A stretch of 64,000 bases of DNA from Rossellomorea orangium (GCF_019334305.1 NZ_JAHWGH010000025.1:186001-250000); one strand, 5' to 3'. Positions 25,456 to 34,959 are shown, counted from the stretch's first letter. Numbers and translations: made by a program. Notes: generated by a model from the letters alone, not told the origin.

Positions 25456-27428
25456 TGTAAACCAGCTTCTTTTCCTAATGGATTTTCCACATCAGCATAA
25501 AGATAGCCTGCGCTTGGTCTCAATCTCATCTTCGTCAATGCTTTGTGGTTTACTTTTTTATGATATAAAAATTGACGATCTTCTATCACATTTACTGGAA
25601 CTTCATGGGACAGGGAGGAAAAAATGTCGTCACAAGCCTCTTTGACCAACGTCCAGAATTCCCCTTCAAATACGCCTGACGCTTCTACAAGTAGACGGAT
25701 AATCTCTCCTAAATGATTCTGGAAGATTGTATAGTGCGCTTTTGAATACATTTCTTCCTTATTTTCAGTCAACGTGATACTTTCAGGGTAAAACTTCGGA
25801 TACATTCCTCTTTCTTCTAATCGCCTCTTGTAAATTCTTGCCCCACCCCAATCCCTGAAATAGAATCGAACCGGCTTCCCTTTTTTAAAAACAGGGATAC
25901 TATTCTGAAGATGTCCTTCTAGTGCAACACCATATTTTGTTAGCAGTGTTAGATAGCCTGGAAGTGTGACAGATAAATAGTCCTTAAAGAAGAATCGTGC
26001 GCCTTTTCCCATGGTCAGGTTACGATTCGCGCAGTATTCTGTGAGAAGCTCGGCAAGAATCGTATCTTCAGAAAAAGGAGAGGTTGCATACAAGCTATTC
26101 CCAGTGATCATGACCTCATCTTCTTTCAATTCATCCTCCCTGTTTTCTCTTACAACCACGGTCAGATTTCTTTTTTGTTCACTGTCATCTGAAATGAATG
26201 AGTATCCGGCGATTTCATCTAGTGGTAAAAAGGTTGATAACTCTGCCTCATTGCTTAGCACTTCACCCACTAAAGTACTGAAAACGGTGCTGTTTAGAGC
26301 TGTTTGAGTGGAAATCGACCTTACCGTGGACGTCATCTGACTGTTAACGGCCAATTTCACAAATCGATTGGATTGTGTAATGGGCATGACTGTTCGAAAG
26401 GACGATGTAGCATGACATTCAACGCTGATTGAATCAATAGGTACGATGATCCCCTTTTCAATTTCATTCTCGTATAAACTATATAAGGCATGATGAAATT
26501 GCCATTCATGAACGGGCATGAGTTGGAACAGTTCAGGAGCCAGATCGTTCTCTTCCATGAATTCATGGTAACGCGGAATAACTTCTTCAAACGTCTTTTC
26601 AATTACATACGGTTCTGATTCGGTGAATTCTATCCATTCTTTTCGGATCGCCAAAAAGCAAATTTTGTACGTTTGCCTGAATTCCGGGGAATATTTAGCC
26701 ACATCTTCAGGACTCATTCCCATTTTGGTTTTTGAACCGGGATGCAAATGGTGACCTTCAACGCTCATCTGCTCGAAGAATGCGAGAGAACTCCACGCGG
26801 GTTCTACCTTCTTCATATTTTGGATGTACTGGAATGTGGAATGATAGTGGGATAATTGAGAGTCCGCCCTAAGCTTCTCTTTCCAGTGCGATTCTGCGGC
26901 GTAGCTGAGTGTTTGATTTGCTGTACCATTGTCAAGTTCACGAACCAGTGCCTTTCCTTCTTCAGTCAGACCCAGAAGGTTCATTAGCTCACTTGCCGTT
27001 TGAATACTACGATGGGATTCACGTGATATCCACACGATGTCTCCTTCTAGTGTGACTCGTTGAAAGGCGAGTTCGGATTTAATGGGAAATAAGATCATAT
27101 ACTCACCGAAGGATTTCATTCTGTATGAAATCCCTTCTTTTAATTCAACATTCTGCAGCTGGTGAAGGAAAGGCTCCCATTGTTTGTACACTTTTAACAG
27201 ACTTGTGACATATACAGATCCTATTTTCTTAATTTGTACAGAATCGCTGTATAGTGAGTTTACGTTTTCTCTTAAGAGGGAAGCGGCCAATTTATGGAGT
27301 ATCGCCTGTCGTCCTTTTTTTATATTCTGTTTAAAGTGTGTAACCAAATGCGGTTGCCTTTCTTCCAGGTAGCTCATACATTTTAATTCATCTTCAAGCC
27401 AGTTGATTTTTGCAGATAGTAACTTCAT
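25452..27428 (-). CDS. NIS siderophore synthetase, IucA/IucC family (second)
   Basis: 658 aa. The ATP-binding signature VEGHHLHPGSKTKMGMSPED (about 225-244) and the second half conserved in IucA/IucC enzymes (LEGHLQNSIPVF about 512-523; RDWGGARIYKRR about 535) are present; a FhuF-like C-terminal domain runs to about 620. NIS synthetases adenylate a carboxylate of citrate and form an amide with an amine. The start (AAAGGGG upstream) lies inside the end of the first synthetase gene with a 35-bp overlap, implying coupled translation. Confidence 0.92.
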   Translation of the reverse strand: MKLLSAKINWLEDELKCMSYLEERQPHLVTHFKQNIKKGRQAILHKLAASLLRENVNSLYSDSVQIKKIGSVYVTSLLKVYKQWEPFLHQLQNVELKEGISYRMKSFGEYMILFPIKSELAFQRVTLEGDIVWISRESHRSIQTASELMNLLGLTEEGKALVRELDNGTANQTLSYAAESHWKEKLRADSQLSHYHSTFQYIQNMKKVEPAWSSLAFFEQMSVEGHHLHPGSKTKMGMSPEDVAKYSPEFRQTYKICFLAIRKEWIEFTESEPYVIEKTFEEVIPRYHEFMEENDLAPELFQLMPVHEWQFHHALYSLYENEIEKGIIVPIDSISVECHATSSFRTVMPITQSNRFVKLAVNSQMTSTVRSISTQTALNSTVFSTLVGEVLSNEAELSTFLPLDEIAGYSFISDDSEQKRNLTVVVRENREDELKEDEVMITGNSLYATSPFSEDTILAELLTEYCANRNLTMGKGARFFFKDYLSVTLPGYLTLLTKYGVALEGHLQNSIPVFKKGKPVRFYFRDWGGARIYKRRLEERGMYPKFYPESITLTENKEEMYSKAHYTIFQNHLGEIIRLLVEASGVFEGEFWTLVKEACDDIFSSLSHEVPVNVIEDRQFLYHKKVNHKALTKMRLRPSAGYLYADVENPLGKEAGLH

Positions 27429-29295
27429 CAGTATTCCCCTTTCGCGTTAATGGATTGGGAGCGCTAATATATACGTTTTCCGTAAATGCATTAGAAAGAC
27501 GCATCTTTATCAGTGATTTTAAGTAAGTGACAGGACCGAAGATTTCCTGTTCGAATTGAGATGCATTCTTGCAGTGGGCTGCATCTTCTTTTATAGAATC
27601 AATTGTAGATTGGATGACTTCCGCAACCTGTTCCCACAGAAGTCCTTCGGAAAGTCCGGTATCCTTTATAATTCCTACGATGATTTCTCCTAAATGGTTG
27701 TGCAGGACTGCATGTGAGAACATTTTATATAGATCAACAGCTTCTGTAGTAAGTAAGTTTGTTTTATTACTGATTCTTCCGTCTTGGCACTGTACTGGAA
27801 GGCGATTTTTTAATATTCTAATCCCTCCGTTGTCACGAATCATCAATGTTTTTGGACAATCGTTTTCAAAGATCATGATGGCATTTTGAAGATGGGCTTC
27901 CAGACTGACCCCATATTTTATGATTAAATGAATAAGTCCCGGAATAAGTGTATTGGAGTACTCATGAATAAAACGGACTGCAGCTGCTTCCACAGAAACA
28001 TTTCTTTCTATTGACCATTTTTCAATGATTTCAAGTGAAAGTACCTTTCCCGACATCGGTGAAGTGTTAATTAGAGCGGCTCCTGGAACAGCTATTTGTC
28101 CTTTCTCCAGTTTCTTTTCAGGATTTTCCCTGATAAGAGCGGACAAGTTTTTTTCTAGATTGATAGATGTTTCTATCCGATGAGAACGATAATGCCCCCC
28201 GCCACATTCTGATAAAAAATGTATCTTCTCCTTAATTTCCGGATCGTGAATACAAACGATATTCAACAGTTCCGAGATTATAGGACCATTCCATACCGAT
28301 GTAGGAGAAACGATTCTCTTTGCACTGGTCATTTGAACATTTAATGCTGTCTTCAAATGGTGATGTCTCCGGTTATGGGGTGCTAAAGAACGAAACGAAA
28401 TGAGCGCCTGTGAAGGGATGGTCATGTCAATTGGAATAAGCAGTCCCTGTATCAACTCTTCCTTAAAATAACACTTTACAATATGCTCGAATTGCCAAGG
28501 GTGGACTGGGATGATTTCGTAGTCTTTTAGATCTTTCTGTAACTCTTTGAATTGTCTCTTCATTCCAATTTCAATGGCAGGATATTCTTTCAATAAAATC
28601 TCTGTCATGGTCGGTCCACCTTTTACAGTGCTGAATGACGAAATATCTTTATGAATGGCGACAGGGTGGACGTTTACCTCTCCCTTCCATTCTGGAGCAT
28701 ATTTCATCACTTCTTCCCCTGTTAATCCCAGCCTGGTTTTCGAACATGGATGGAGTGTGTGGCCTTCAATGACCGATTGCTCCAGGAAAACAAGCGGACT
28801 GAACTCAGGGTTCGAAGACTGTCGGTGCAGGTACTCAAATGTCCCTATACCTGAGTAAAGGTCCTTCTGCAGCTCCTCTGCCGCTAATGCCAATGCGTCA
28901 TTTTTCACACTGTCCTCCAGTTCATTTATAAGAAGTTCTAATTGTCGGGAATCTACTTTAGGGAAAAGTTCTTTGATTAACTGTGTCGGTGTATGTATTT
29001 GGGTAATAGACCCTTCTTTTTTAACAGTAATTCTCCCTCCGATATCCAACTGTCCAAGGAAGTAGGAATTTTCTATCGGTACGGTGATCTTGACGTTTTT
29101 CACTGGTGTGATGTAGATGAGCTTTACATTTTCTTCTGTGGTTTCATAGGTGTATTGAATGAGTCCTTCCCGTATCATGGCCTGCATTAATTTATTGAGG
29201 ATACGAGTTTCTGATTGTTTTAGTTTTTCATTAGCTAGTTTTTGAATCCTATTGTACTCATCTTGTTCTGAATGGCACCCAGTAGATAAAGTCAT
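27394..29295 (-). CDS. NIS siderophore synthetase, IucA/IucC family (first)
   Basis: 633 aa. Signature IEGHTLHPCSKTRLGLTGEE (about 180-199), HPWQFEHIV (about 275), LEAHLQNAIMIFEND (about 475) and IRDNGGIRILKNRL. First gene of the four-gene operon; AGGAGGAA lies 7 bases before ATG and a Fur-box promoter is just upstream. Two NIS enzymes with one PLP enzyme and one MFS transporter equal the gene content of the staphyloferrin A (sfa) locus, so a bis-citrate siderophore built on a diamine is a reasonable guess; the product cannot be proven from sequence. Confidence 0.92.
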   Translation of the reverse strand: MTLSTGCHSEQDEYNRIQKLANEKLKQSETRILNKLMQAMIREGLIQYTYETTEENVKLIYITPVKNVKITVPIENSYFLGQLDIGGRITVKKEGSITQIHTPTQLIKELFPKVDSRQLELLINELEDSVKNDALALAAEELQKDLYSGIGTFEYLHRQSSNPEFSPLVFLEQSVIEGHTLHPCSKTRLGLTGEEVMKYAPEWKGEVNVHPVAIHKDISSFSTVKGGPTMTEILLKEYPAIEIGMKRQFKELQKDLKDYEIIPVHPWQFEHIVKCYFKEELIQGLLIPIDMTIPSQALISFRSLAPHNRRHHHLKTALNVQMTSAKRIVSPTSVWNGPIISELLNIVCIHDPEIKEKIHFLSECGGGHYRSHRIETSINLEKNLSALIRENPEKKLEKGQIAVPGAALINTSPMSGKVLSLEIIEKWSIERNVSVEAAAVRFIHEYSNTLIPGLIHLIIKYGVSLEAHLQNAIMIFENDCPKTLMIRDNGGIRILKNRLPVQCQDGRISNKTNLLTTEAVDLYKMFSHAVLHNHLGEIIVGIIKDTGLSEGLLWEQVAEVIQSTIDSIKEDAAHCKNASQFEQEIFGPVTYLKSLIKMRLSNAFTENVYISAPNPLTRKGNTDEVTICKNQLA

Positions 29296-29314
29296 ATCTA
29301 TTCCTCCTTTTGAT

Positions 29315-29365
29315 GAGAATCATTTTCAATTACAAAGTTTAATTGAAAATGATTCTCATTGTCAA
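29315..29365 (-). promoter_or_regulatory. siderophore operon promoter with tandem, mirror-image Fur boxes
   Basis: GAGAATCATTTTCAATTA (29315-29332) and its exact inverted copy (29340-29357) form an 18-bp-arm palindrome; each arm fits the Fur box (TGAGAATCATTTTCA / TGAAAATGATTCTCA). TTGACA (29360-29365) is the -35 and TAAACT about 18 bp downstream the -10, so both promoter elements are covered. Fur-Fe2+ should shut the operon in iron-rich cells. Confidence 0.9.
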
Positions 29366-29470
29366 TCTAAAATACGGAAATAAGGAAGAAAGTCCTTTAA
29401 AGGGTCATATGTTTACTGTGATTCTGCCCTTCATGTTATGATGATGAAATACTAATAAGAACCCCATGAC

Positions 29471-29512
29471 AAAATAAAAGAGCAGCCCTTGGTTCAAAAG
29501 GGCTGCTCTTTC
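29471..29512 (-). terminator. intrinsic terminator of pbpA
   Basis: AAAGAGCAGCCCTT pairs with AAGGGCTGCTCTTT around GGTTCA, with a T-run on the minus strand. Confidence 0.85.
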
Positions 29513-29513
29513 A

Positions 29514-31682
29514 TTATTCCTCTGTCGTTTCTTGATCTTCAAGCTGATCTGCATTGCGCACTTTCTCTTCGGTTGAAGAGTTGAAGTATCCGTCTTTTTC
29601 GTATTGTTTTTTCAGTTCGAAGTATTTGTCCATCGCTCTTTTAGCGATTGTTTTATTAACGTAAGGATCTTTGTCTTGATGTGAATAAGGCAGGACTACT
29701 GAGAAAGCCACTTCTGGGTTGTCGTATGGTGCATAGCCGATTAAGGTTGTGTTGTAGGTATCGTATTGTCTTTTCTCCTCTGGACTATAGTAAAATGCTT
29801 CCGCAGTACCGGACTTAGCTGCTGCATCGTATGGTGCGTTTCTAAAATTATTTGCAGTACCTTGGCTCCCATGTGCAACCTTATAAAATCCTCTCTGCAC
29901 TTGCTGAATTTGTCTTTCCGTTGCATCGATCCGATTTAAAACCTTAGCATCATTTTCGTAAATCAAAGGTCCAACTTTGTCCCTTTCCTGGCTTGGTTCC
30001 CTAATTTCCTTCATTAAATGAGGTTCCATTCTGAAACCTCCATTAGCGATTGTTGATGCATATTGTACAAGTTGCATGGGTGTATATAAATCATATTGGC
30101 CAATGGCAAAATCCATTAACTTACCTGGCTCTCTTTCTGTCCCTTTTAACCCTTCGACTTCACCAGGGAGATCAATGCCCGTCTTTACTCCAAGTCCAAA
30201 CTGACTATAGTAATTTCGCATGGTATCAAAAGCTTTTGGATCCATATCAATTGGCTGATCCTTCCTGTATACACCTCCAGCGATTTTTATAGCTGTTTTA
30301 AACATGTATGCGTTCGAAGAAATTTCAAGGGCATCGATGTCATTTAAGTACATTGGCCCTCTAGAAAGGTTAAACCATGATCTTTTAACCGGAGTGCCCT
30401 TTATTGCGATCGCTTCATCATACAAAACATCCCCAACATTCAACGCTCCGGTCATATATCCCGTCAATACAGTAGCACCCTTTACAGCAGACCCTACCCC
30501 ATATTCAGAAGTATACGTTCCTAAAGCATAGTCCTGTAATTCAGTCTTTCCATTCTCATCCTTACCGTATTTCTTTCCAACCATTGAAAGAATTTCACCT
30601 GTATGGGGATCCATCATAACGACAAATGCCCGATCAAGAAAAGGAGATTCCCAATATTGGGATGCTTGTTTACTGAGTTCTTCTTCAACAATTTTTTCCA
30701 GTTCTTTTTGCAACTTTAAGTCAATGGTCAAAACGACGTCTTTTCCGCTATGTCCCTCGCTTACGAGCTGAGTGTCCAGGACACTCCCGTTTTTCGTAAT
30801 ATATTCGATTTCTTCTTTTTGCCCTTTAAGGACATTTTCATACTCAGACTCAAAATAGCTCGTTCCTACCCGGTCATTCAAAGCATAGCCCTGAGCCTTA
30901 TAAGCTGTTACGAGTTCGCTAGGCAGACCTTGTTGAGAGGTGGAAACCCTTCCCAGAATCGTTCGCAACGTACTGTCATTCACATACTTCCGTTCCCAAT
31001 CGGTCGTAACGTTAACGCCGGGCATTTCCGACAAACGTTCACTCACCCTCGCCATCTCCTCCATAGATACATCCTTATTCTTAATGATTTGAGGACTGAG
31101 GGCATATCCCGTATTGAACTCACGGAAAATCGCCAATACTTCTTTTTCCTGATCAGAGAATGACTCAATATCCTTTTTCGTGATTCTCTCTAACTGCATT
31201 TCATAAATCTTTTTGTTTCTGTCATCCTCTGCAAGATCTTCATCATCTTCCAGCTTCTTTATTTCTTCTTTGGTAACCAGTTTTTCGGCTTCATCTGGAT
31301 GTGTGAGGAGCCAGAAATCCTGGCGATCACGATCGGTGATTTTTTCTGTATCCATTTCAATCAGTTCAGCCAATTTCTCTGCTACCTTCAGCATATCTTT
31401 AGGTTTGGTCGTTTGTGTTCTTGTGTACGTAATGGCATTCAATGGAACGTTGTCGACGATGACATTTCGATATCGGTCGTAAATTTTCCCTCTCGGAGGT
31501 GTTCCATTATGGGATTTCACATTTTCGGTCCTTGCGACTTCTGCTTCATAATGGTTTCCCTGCACGATTTGCACAATCCCAAGACGAAGAATCAGAAGTG
31601 AAAATAGAAAAAAGACCGAAATAAACAGTAAATTCATTCTCAATGGGACATGGGTTTTTTTCTTTTTCTTCTTATCCTTCAA
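29514..31682 (-). CDS. pbpA: class B penicillin-binding protein (PBP2a/PbpA type)
   Basis: 722 aa, TTG start with AAAGGGG 9 bases upstream. Short basic N-terminus, one membrane anchor (about 17-37), dimerisation domain beginning TPPRGKIYDR (61-70), an MecR1-like insert (about 100-230) and the transpeptidase domain with SAVK (398-401), SSN (455-457) and KSGTAEAF (about 643). These are elongation-specific monofunctional transpeptidases of rod-shaped Bacilli (PbpA or PbpH). Monocistronic with its own terminator. Confidence 0.92.
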   Translation of the reverse strand: MKDKKKKKKTHVPLRMNLLFISVFFLFSLLILRLGIVQIVQGNHYEAEVARTENVKSHNGTPPRGKIYDRYRNVIVDNVPLNAITYTRTQTTKPKDMLKVAEKLAELIEMDTEKITDRDRQDFWLLTHPDEAEKLVTKEEIKKLEDDEDLAEDDRNKKIYEMQLERITKKDIESFSDQEKEVLAIFREFNTGYALSPQIIKNKDVSMEEMARVSERLSEMPGVNVTTDWERKYVNDSTLRTILGRVSTSQQGLPSELVTAYKAQGYALNDRVGTSYFESEYENVLKGQKEEIEYITKNGSVLDTQLVSEGHSGKDVVLTIDLKLQKELEKIVEEELSKQASQYWESPFLDRAFVVMMDPHTGEILSMVGKKYGKDENGKTELQDYALGTYTSEYGVGSAVKGATVLTGYMTGALNVGDVLYDEAIAIKGTPVKRSWFNLSRGPMYLNDIDALEISSNAYMFKTAIKIAGGVYRKDQPIDMDPKAFDTMRNYYSQFGLGVKTGIDLPGEVEGLKGTEREPGKLMDFAIGQYDLYTPMQLVQYASTIANGGFRMEPHLMKEIREPSQERDKVGPLIYENDAKVLNRIDATERQIQQVQRGFYKVAHGSQGTANNFRNAPYDAAAKSGTAEAFYYSPEEKRQYDTYNTTLIGYAPYDNPEVAFSVVLPYSHQDKDPYVNKTIAKRAMDKYFELKKQYEKDGYFNSSTEEKVRNADQLEDQETTEE

Positions 31683-31995
31683 TTTTAATAACCCCTTTTA
31701 AGCTCGTATTTTACCAAAATATGATAATGTTCTAGTCCTATTTTATAGAATTTTCGACTATTTTTCTACCTCTATATGGAACAAATTCCATTTAATTTAC
31801 TACAGGTGTGTTGTAGTTAGATACAGGAATTGTGGAGTGAAGGCTAACAGAACGAAACGCGAAATATGTCGAAGGAGGAATATAGACAAATGGGGTTTCT
31901 TTCTTTTAGAATATAGTCGTAGATTAGGTGCAGATAATTGAAACCAAAGATCTCCATAATACGTAGAATTGGTAACTAGATGAATGAGAGGTTGA
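31683..31995. other. intergenic region, pbpA promoter only
   Basis: 313 bp, AT-rich. On the minus strand TGGTAAAAT (31708-31716) is an extended -10 placed ~25 bp before the pbpA start. The rest holds no reading frame with a ribosome site and no strong hairpin that I can find. The SpoOM-like gene's promoter must lie in it but is not obvious. Confidence 0.5.
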
Positions 31996-32391
31996 ATGGC
32001 TGTTATGTTTAGTAAACTGATGTGCAGATTCGGTATCGGGGCAACAAAGATTGATTTAGTATTGAATAAAAAGGAGTTCCGGCCAGGTGATGTCATCAAG
32101 GGTGAATATGAACTTACCGGAGGAAGGGTCGAACAGAAATTAAAGAGGATCGAAACGGACCTCCTTCAGTATAATCACTCCATGGATCGTTCATCTGTTC
32201 TTCACCAAAATACCATATTAAGTTCATCCACCATGAAAGCAAACGAACAACGGTCCATTCACTTTTCGTGCAGACTTTCAGATACTTTCCCGCCGAGCAG
32301 TGAAACACTTTCCTATAAGTTTGTCACACGCCTGGTCTTCGATGATGGTGTGAACAGTGTGGATCATGATGAGTTTCAAATTTTGATATAA
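31996..32391 (+). CDS. SpoOM-like (arrestin-fold) protein, first copy
   Basis: 131 aa, about half the length of Spo0M (~258 aa). It matches the N-terminal part of the SpoOM family: CRFGIGATKIDLVLNKKEFRPGD (about 10-32), GGRVEQKLKRIETDLL (about 42-57) and FKFVTRLVFDDGVNSVDHDEFQI-like C-terminus (about 108-129). Spo0M proteins have an arrestin-like beta-sandwich and influence sporulation and cell cycle. Start is ATG 31996 or ATG 32005 (GAGAGG upstream fits both loosely). A close paralogue lies at 37061. Confidence 0.8.
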   Translation: MAVMFSKLMCRFGIGATKIDLVLNKKEFRPGDVIKGEYELTGGRVEQKLKRIETDLLQYNHSMDRSSVLHQNTILSSSTMKANEQRSIHFSCRLSDTFPPSSETLSYKFVTRLVFDDGVNSVDHDEFQILI

Positions 32392-32401
32392 TGATCGTGC
32401 A

Positions 32402-32436
32402 GAAAAAGCCCTTCAATTTCCAGAAGGGCTTTTTGA
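32402..32436. terminator. bidirectional intrinsic terminator
   Basis: AAAAAGCCCTTC (32403-32414) pairs with GAAGGGCTTTTT (32423-32434), between convergent genes. Confidence 0.85.
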
Positions 32437-32449
32437 TATTGAATCAAGT

Positions 32450-33160
32450 TTATTTCTTACCCATTGAAAATCCTTCAAACAATCTGCCACCATGGCCATC
32501 GAGTACGGTATCAACCAATTTCACAATGGCGTTCTTTTCGTCCTTTCGATAGAATTGCTCGAAAGCGTGTACATATTCGCTGGCGAATTGCATATCATAT
32601 TCCTTCAATGCTCGGATGATCCATTTTGAAGATCCAACCCAATGACCATTCGTTCTTAGCACAAATTCATGAAGCAATTCGCCTATTGTATTGGCAATGC
32701 ATAAACTTTCGCCCCGATTCGTTGATCCAATGAAGTCATCTAGAGCATCTGTTAGAAAATACCTCTTCCTTTCAATGGTTTCTAAAGACCAGCTTGGAGG
32801 TCCGTCCCTCAATAATGAGTTCGCCTCTTGTTTGAGTGCTGTGATGACAGGATGTTTGATGAGGGGAATGCCCTCTGCTACCATTCTTGGCAGTGATGGT
32901 CTGGCCCTCTCACAGTCAGATTGAAAATATTGACGGATGGTTTGCTGATTGTGTACGAAAACTTCTATCGGCCAACCGAATTCGATAAGGGATTCGCGGT
33001 ATTCAGAGGGGATCTGTTCATGGATGACGACAATATCGAGATCTGATGTGGATGTCTCTTCTCCCCTTACAACACTCCCTGCGAGAATGGCGGCTTGACT
33101 CGTTGGGAAGTGTGATTCGATGAATTCCTTGGCTGCATCAATCGCTGTTGGTCTTTTCAT
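32450..33160 (-). CDS. nucleotidyltransferase-domain protein
   Basis: 236 aa from the ATG that overlaps the HAD stop (ATGA). Minimal nucleotidyltransferase motif GSVVRGEETSTSDLDIVV (28-45) with Asp40 and Asp42 of the G-S-x10-D-x-D metal site, and a helical C-terminal half (about 130-235) as in kanamycin-nucleotidyltransferase-like or HI0074-like folds. Substrate unknown. A single copy of the dispersed 14-bp repeat (32797-32810) is embedded in frame and encodes LLRDGPP near residue 120. Coupled to the HAD gene. Confidence 0.8.
   Translation of the reverse strand: MKRPTAIDAAKEFIESHFPTSQAAILAGSVVRGEETSTSDLDIVVIHEQIPSEYRESLIEFGWPIEVFVHNQQTIRQYFQSDCERARPSLPRMVAEGIPLIKHPVITALKQEANSLLRDGPPSWSLETIERKRYFLTDALDDFIGSTNRGESLCIANTIGELLHEFVLRTNGHWVGSSKWIIRALKEYDMQFASEYVHAFEQFYRKDEKNAIVKLVDTVLDGHGGRLFEGFSMGKK
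32797..32810. repeat. solitary 14-bp repeat arm inside a coding region (copy D)
   Basis: GAGGTCCGTCCCTC, an exact arm of the paired repeats, but with no facing partner within several hundred bases. It is translated as part of the nucleotidyltransferase. Confidence 0.8.
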
Positions 33161-33903
33161 CTTAGCCACTCTTTTCTGTAGATTAATTCTTCCATAGCCA
33201 GCAAATGTTTTACTGTATAAGACGGATATACACTTCCTGGACATTCATAGTCATGTTTATTAATCCAAATTGTATCCATTCCAATGGAATCTGCCCCGGA
33301 AATATCAGTGAAATAGTTGTCACCAATAAAAAGGGCCTTGCATGCTTCTACTCTAAACAGTTCCAGTGCATGTTCAAATATTTCTATTTGCGGCTTGGCG
33401 AAACCTATCCGCTCGGAAACAATGATCGCGGTGTCGGGGAAGATATCGTCTAAGCCAAGTCGCTTAACCTTTTCGTAAGCATTAAATACCGTCCCATTTG
33501 TGACGATCCCCACTTTTACATACTTTGATACATTAGAAAGGAAGCGGTAAATTCTGGTTTGAGGTTGTATCTGCTGTATATATGAAATCTGGAAAGTTTT
33601 AACCATCTGCTGAAGAAGTTCGGGTGTGCCGTCTATGTTTATATTGAAATCCCTCAAAGTATTTTCAAACCTCATGGAGGAGAATCTCTCAAAGCTAATT
33701 TCATTAGAGGCAAATTTGGGCCACAAATTATGATTGTGAGAAGTGAATATTCGCAAAAATTCAGCTGAATCAAGATTGGATATCAAGGGGAAATTGGCAA
33801 TGGTATTTATAACTCCCCTTTCATAAGCTTCTGAATGATCGAATAACGTATCATCCAGATCAAATAAGAATACTTCATAGCCATTAAGCCATAGAGGTTT
33901 CAT
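33157..33903 (-). CDS. HAD family hydrolase (YjjG/pyrimidine nucleotidase-like)
   Basis: 248 aa. HAD motifs: I, FLFDLDDTLFD with nucleophile Asp15 and acid Asp17; II, VGIVTNGT (about 110-117); III Lys in IGFAKPQIEIFEHAL (about 147); IV, FIGDNYFTDISGADSIGM (about 174-191). A helical C1 cap lies between motifs I and II. The pattern matches phosphatases of the YjjG group that clean up nucleotides or sugar phosphates. Start ATG; 4-bp overlap with the downstream nucleotidyltransferase gene. Confidence 0.88.
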   Translation of the reverse strand: MKPLWLNGYEVFLFDLDDTLFDHSEAYERGVINTIANFPLISNLDSAEFLRIFTSHNHNLWPKFASNEISFERFSSMRFENTLRDFNINIDGTPELLQQMVKTFQISYIQQIQPQTRIYRFLSNVSKYVKVGIVTNGTVFNAYEKVKRLGLDDIFPDTAIIVSERIGFAKPQIEIFEHALELFRVEACKALFIGDNYFTDISGADSIGMDTIWINKHDYECPGSVYPSYTVKHLLAMEELIYRKEWLR

Positions 33904-33957
33904 GAAAGTTCTCTTCCTTTATCCATTTATAGATATGTGATTTGAATGCTACAGTAT

Positions 33958-34128
33958 TCATAGAGACTCTGTAATATCTTCTTTCTCCTTCCTCCGTCCT
34001 ATGCTGTATCCAACAACGATACCCAGGATTAAGATAAAAAGATAATCTGTTTCAAAACCGTTCGTGAAGAAGCCGCTAATGCCCCAACCTAGAATGGCAC
34101 CGAATGTCAATAATAAAATGGACTTCAC
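33958..34128 (-). CDS. small two-span membrane protein, 56 aa
   Basis: GTG start (reading MKSILLLTFGAILGWGISGF) 8 bases after AAAGGAG; a TTG 18 bases earlier would place the ribosome site inside the gene. Two hydrophobic segments (about 3-20 and 27-43) and a basic, Glu-rich tail (GRRKEKEDITESL). Family not recognised. Separated from the HAD gene by ~55 bp on the same strand. Confidence 0.6.
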   Translation of the reverse strand: MKSILLLTFGAILGWGISGFFTNGFETDYLFILILGIVVGYSIGRRKEKEDITESL

Positions 34129-34329
34129 ATAACGCACTCCTTTCAAATCAGTCCAACTTTAGATTCTTATATTATACCAATTATGACTATAATTTGGATG
34201 AGTTCATGATAAAAAAGTAACCGTCTGACTAGCTAGAAATATTTACTATGTTCTGATTTAATGGGTTTTTTATACTGGTGGTAACAACTACCTGTTTAAA
34301 AGTTTACAGAATTATATTTCAATAGAACT

Positions 34330-34959
34330 ATGAAAACTATTAAACTTTTATTTATCTCATTGTTGTCTGTCACTTTAGTCTTTGGTTTTGGTAATTCATC
34401 CAAGGTTTCCGCTGCAGGAACTTACCAGGTTACATATGGAGATACGATGTGGAAGATTGCCGTTAAGAATCAGGTGGGTGTTTCTGAATTAATCACAGCT
34501 AACCCCCAGATCAGTAATCCAAATATGATTTACCCTGGTCAAAGCTTGAATATTCCAGGTGTAAATTCCACTGCTCAAAACTATACATATGAAGTGGTGA
34601 AATTGGTCAATGTGGAACGTTCAAAAGTCGGTCTCCCTCCTCTAAAGGAAAACTGGGAGTTATCCAGGGTGGCGAGGTACAAATCTGAAGACATGATTAA
34701 TAAGAACTACTTCAGTCACACTTCCCCGACGTACGGATCTCCATTCCAAATGATGAAAGATTTCGGCATTTCTTATCAAGCAGCAGGAGAAAACATCGCT
34801 GCCGGTCAGAGAACACCTGCAGAAGTTGTAGAGGCCTGGATGAATAGCGAAGGTCATAGAAAAAATATCCTTTCCCCGACATATACTGAAATCGGAGTTG
34901 GGTATGTGAAAGGTGGATCGTACGGTCATTATTGGACTCAAATGTTTATTAAAAGGTAA
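34330..34959 (+). CDS. secreted LysM and CAP (SCP/PR1) domain protein
   Basis: 209 aa. Signal peptide 1-29 (ends VSAAG), one LysM repeat (about 31-76; YQVTYGDTMWKIA and NPNMIYPGQSLNIP) for peptidoglycan binding, and a CAP domain (about 83-209) with VNVERSKVGLPPL, FSHTSP, AGENIAAGQRTPAEVVEAWM and the closing HYWTQMF. Same architecture as SafA-associated/YkwD-type spore-coat or cell-wall proteins. The ribosome site before ATG 34330 is poor, unusual for this window. Confidence 0.88.
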   Translation: MKTIKLLFISLLSVTLVFGFGNSSKVSAAGTYQVTYGDTMWKIAVKNQVGVSELITANPQISNPNMIYPGQSLNIPGVNSTAQNYTYEVVKLVNVERSKVGLPPLKENWELSRVARYKSEDMINKNYFSHTSPTYGSPFQMMKDFGISYQAAGENIAAGQRTPAEVVEAWMNSEGHRKNILSPTYTEIGVGYVKGGSYGHYWTQMFIKR

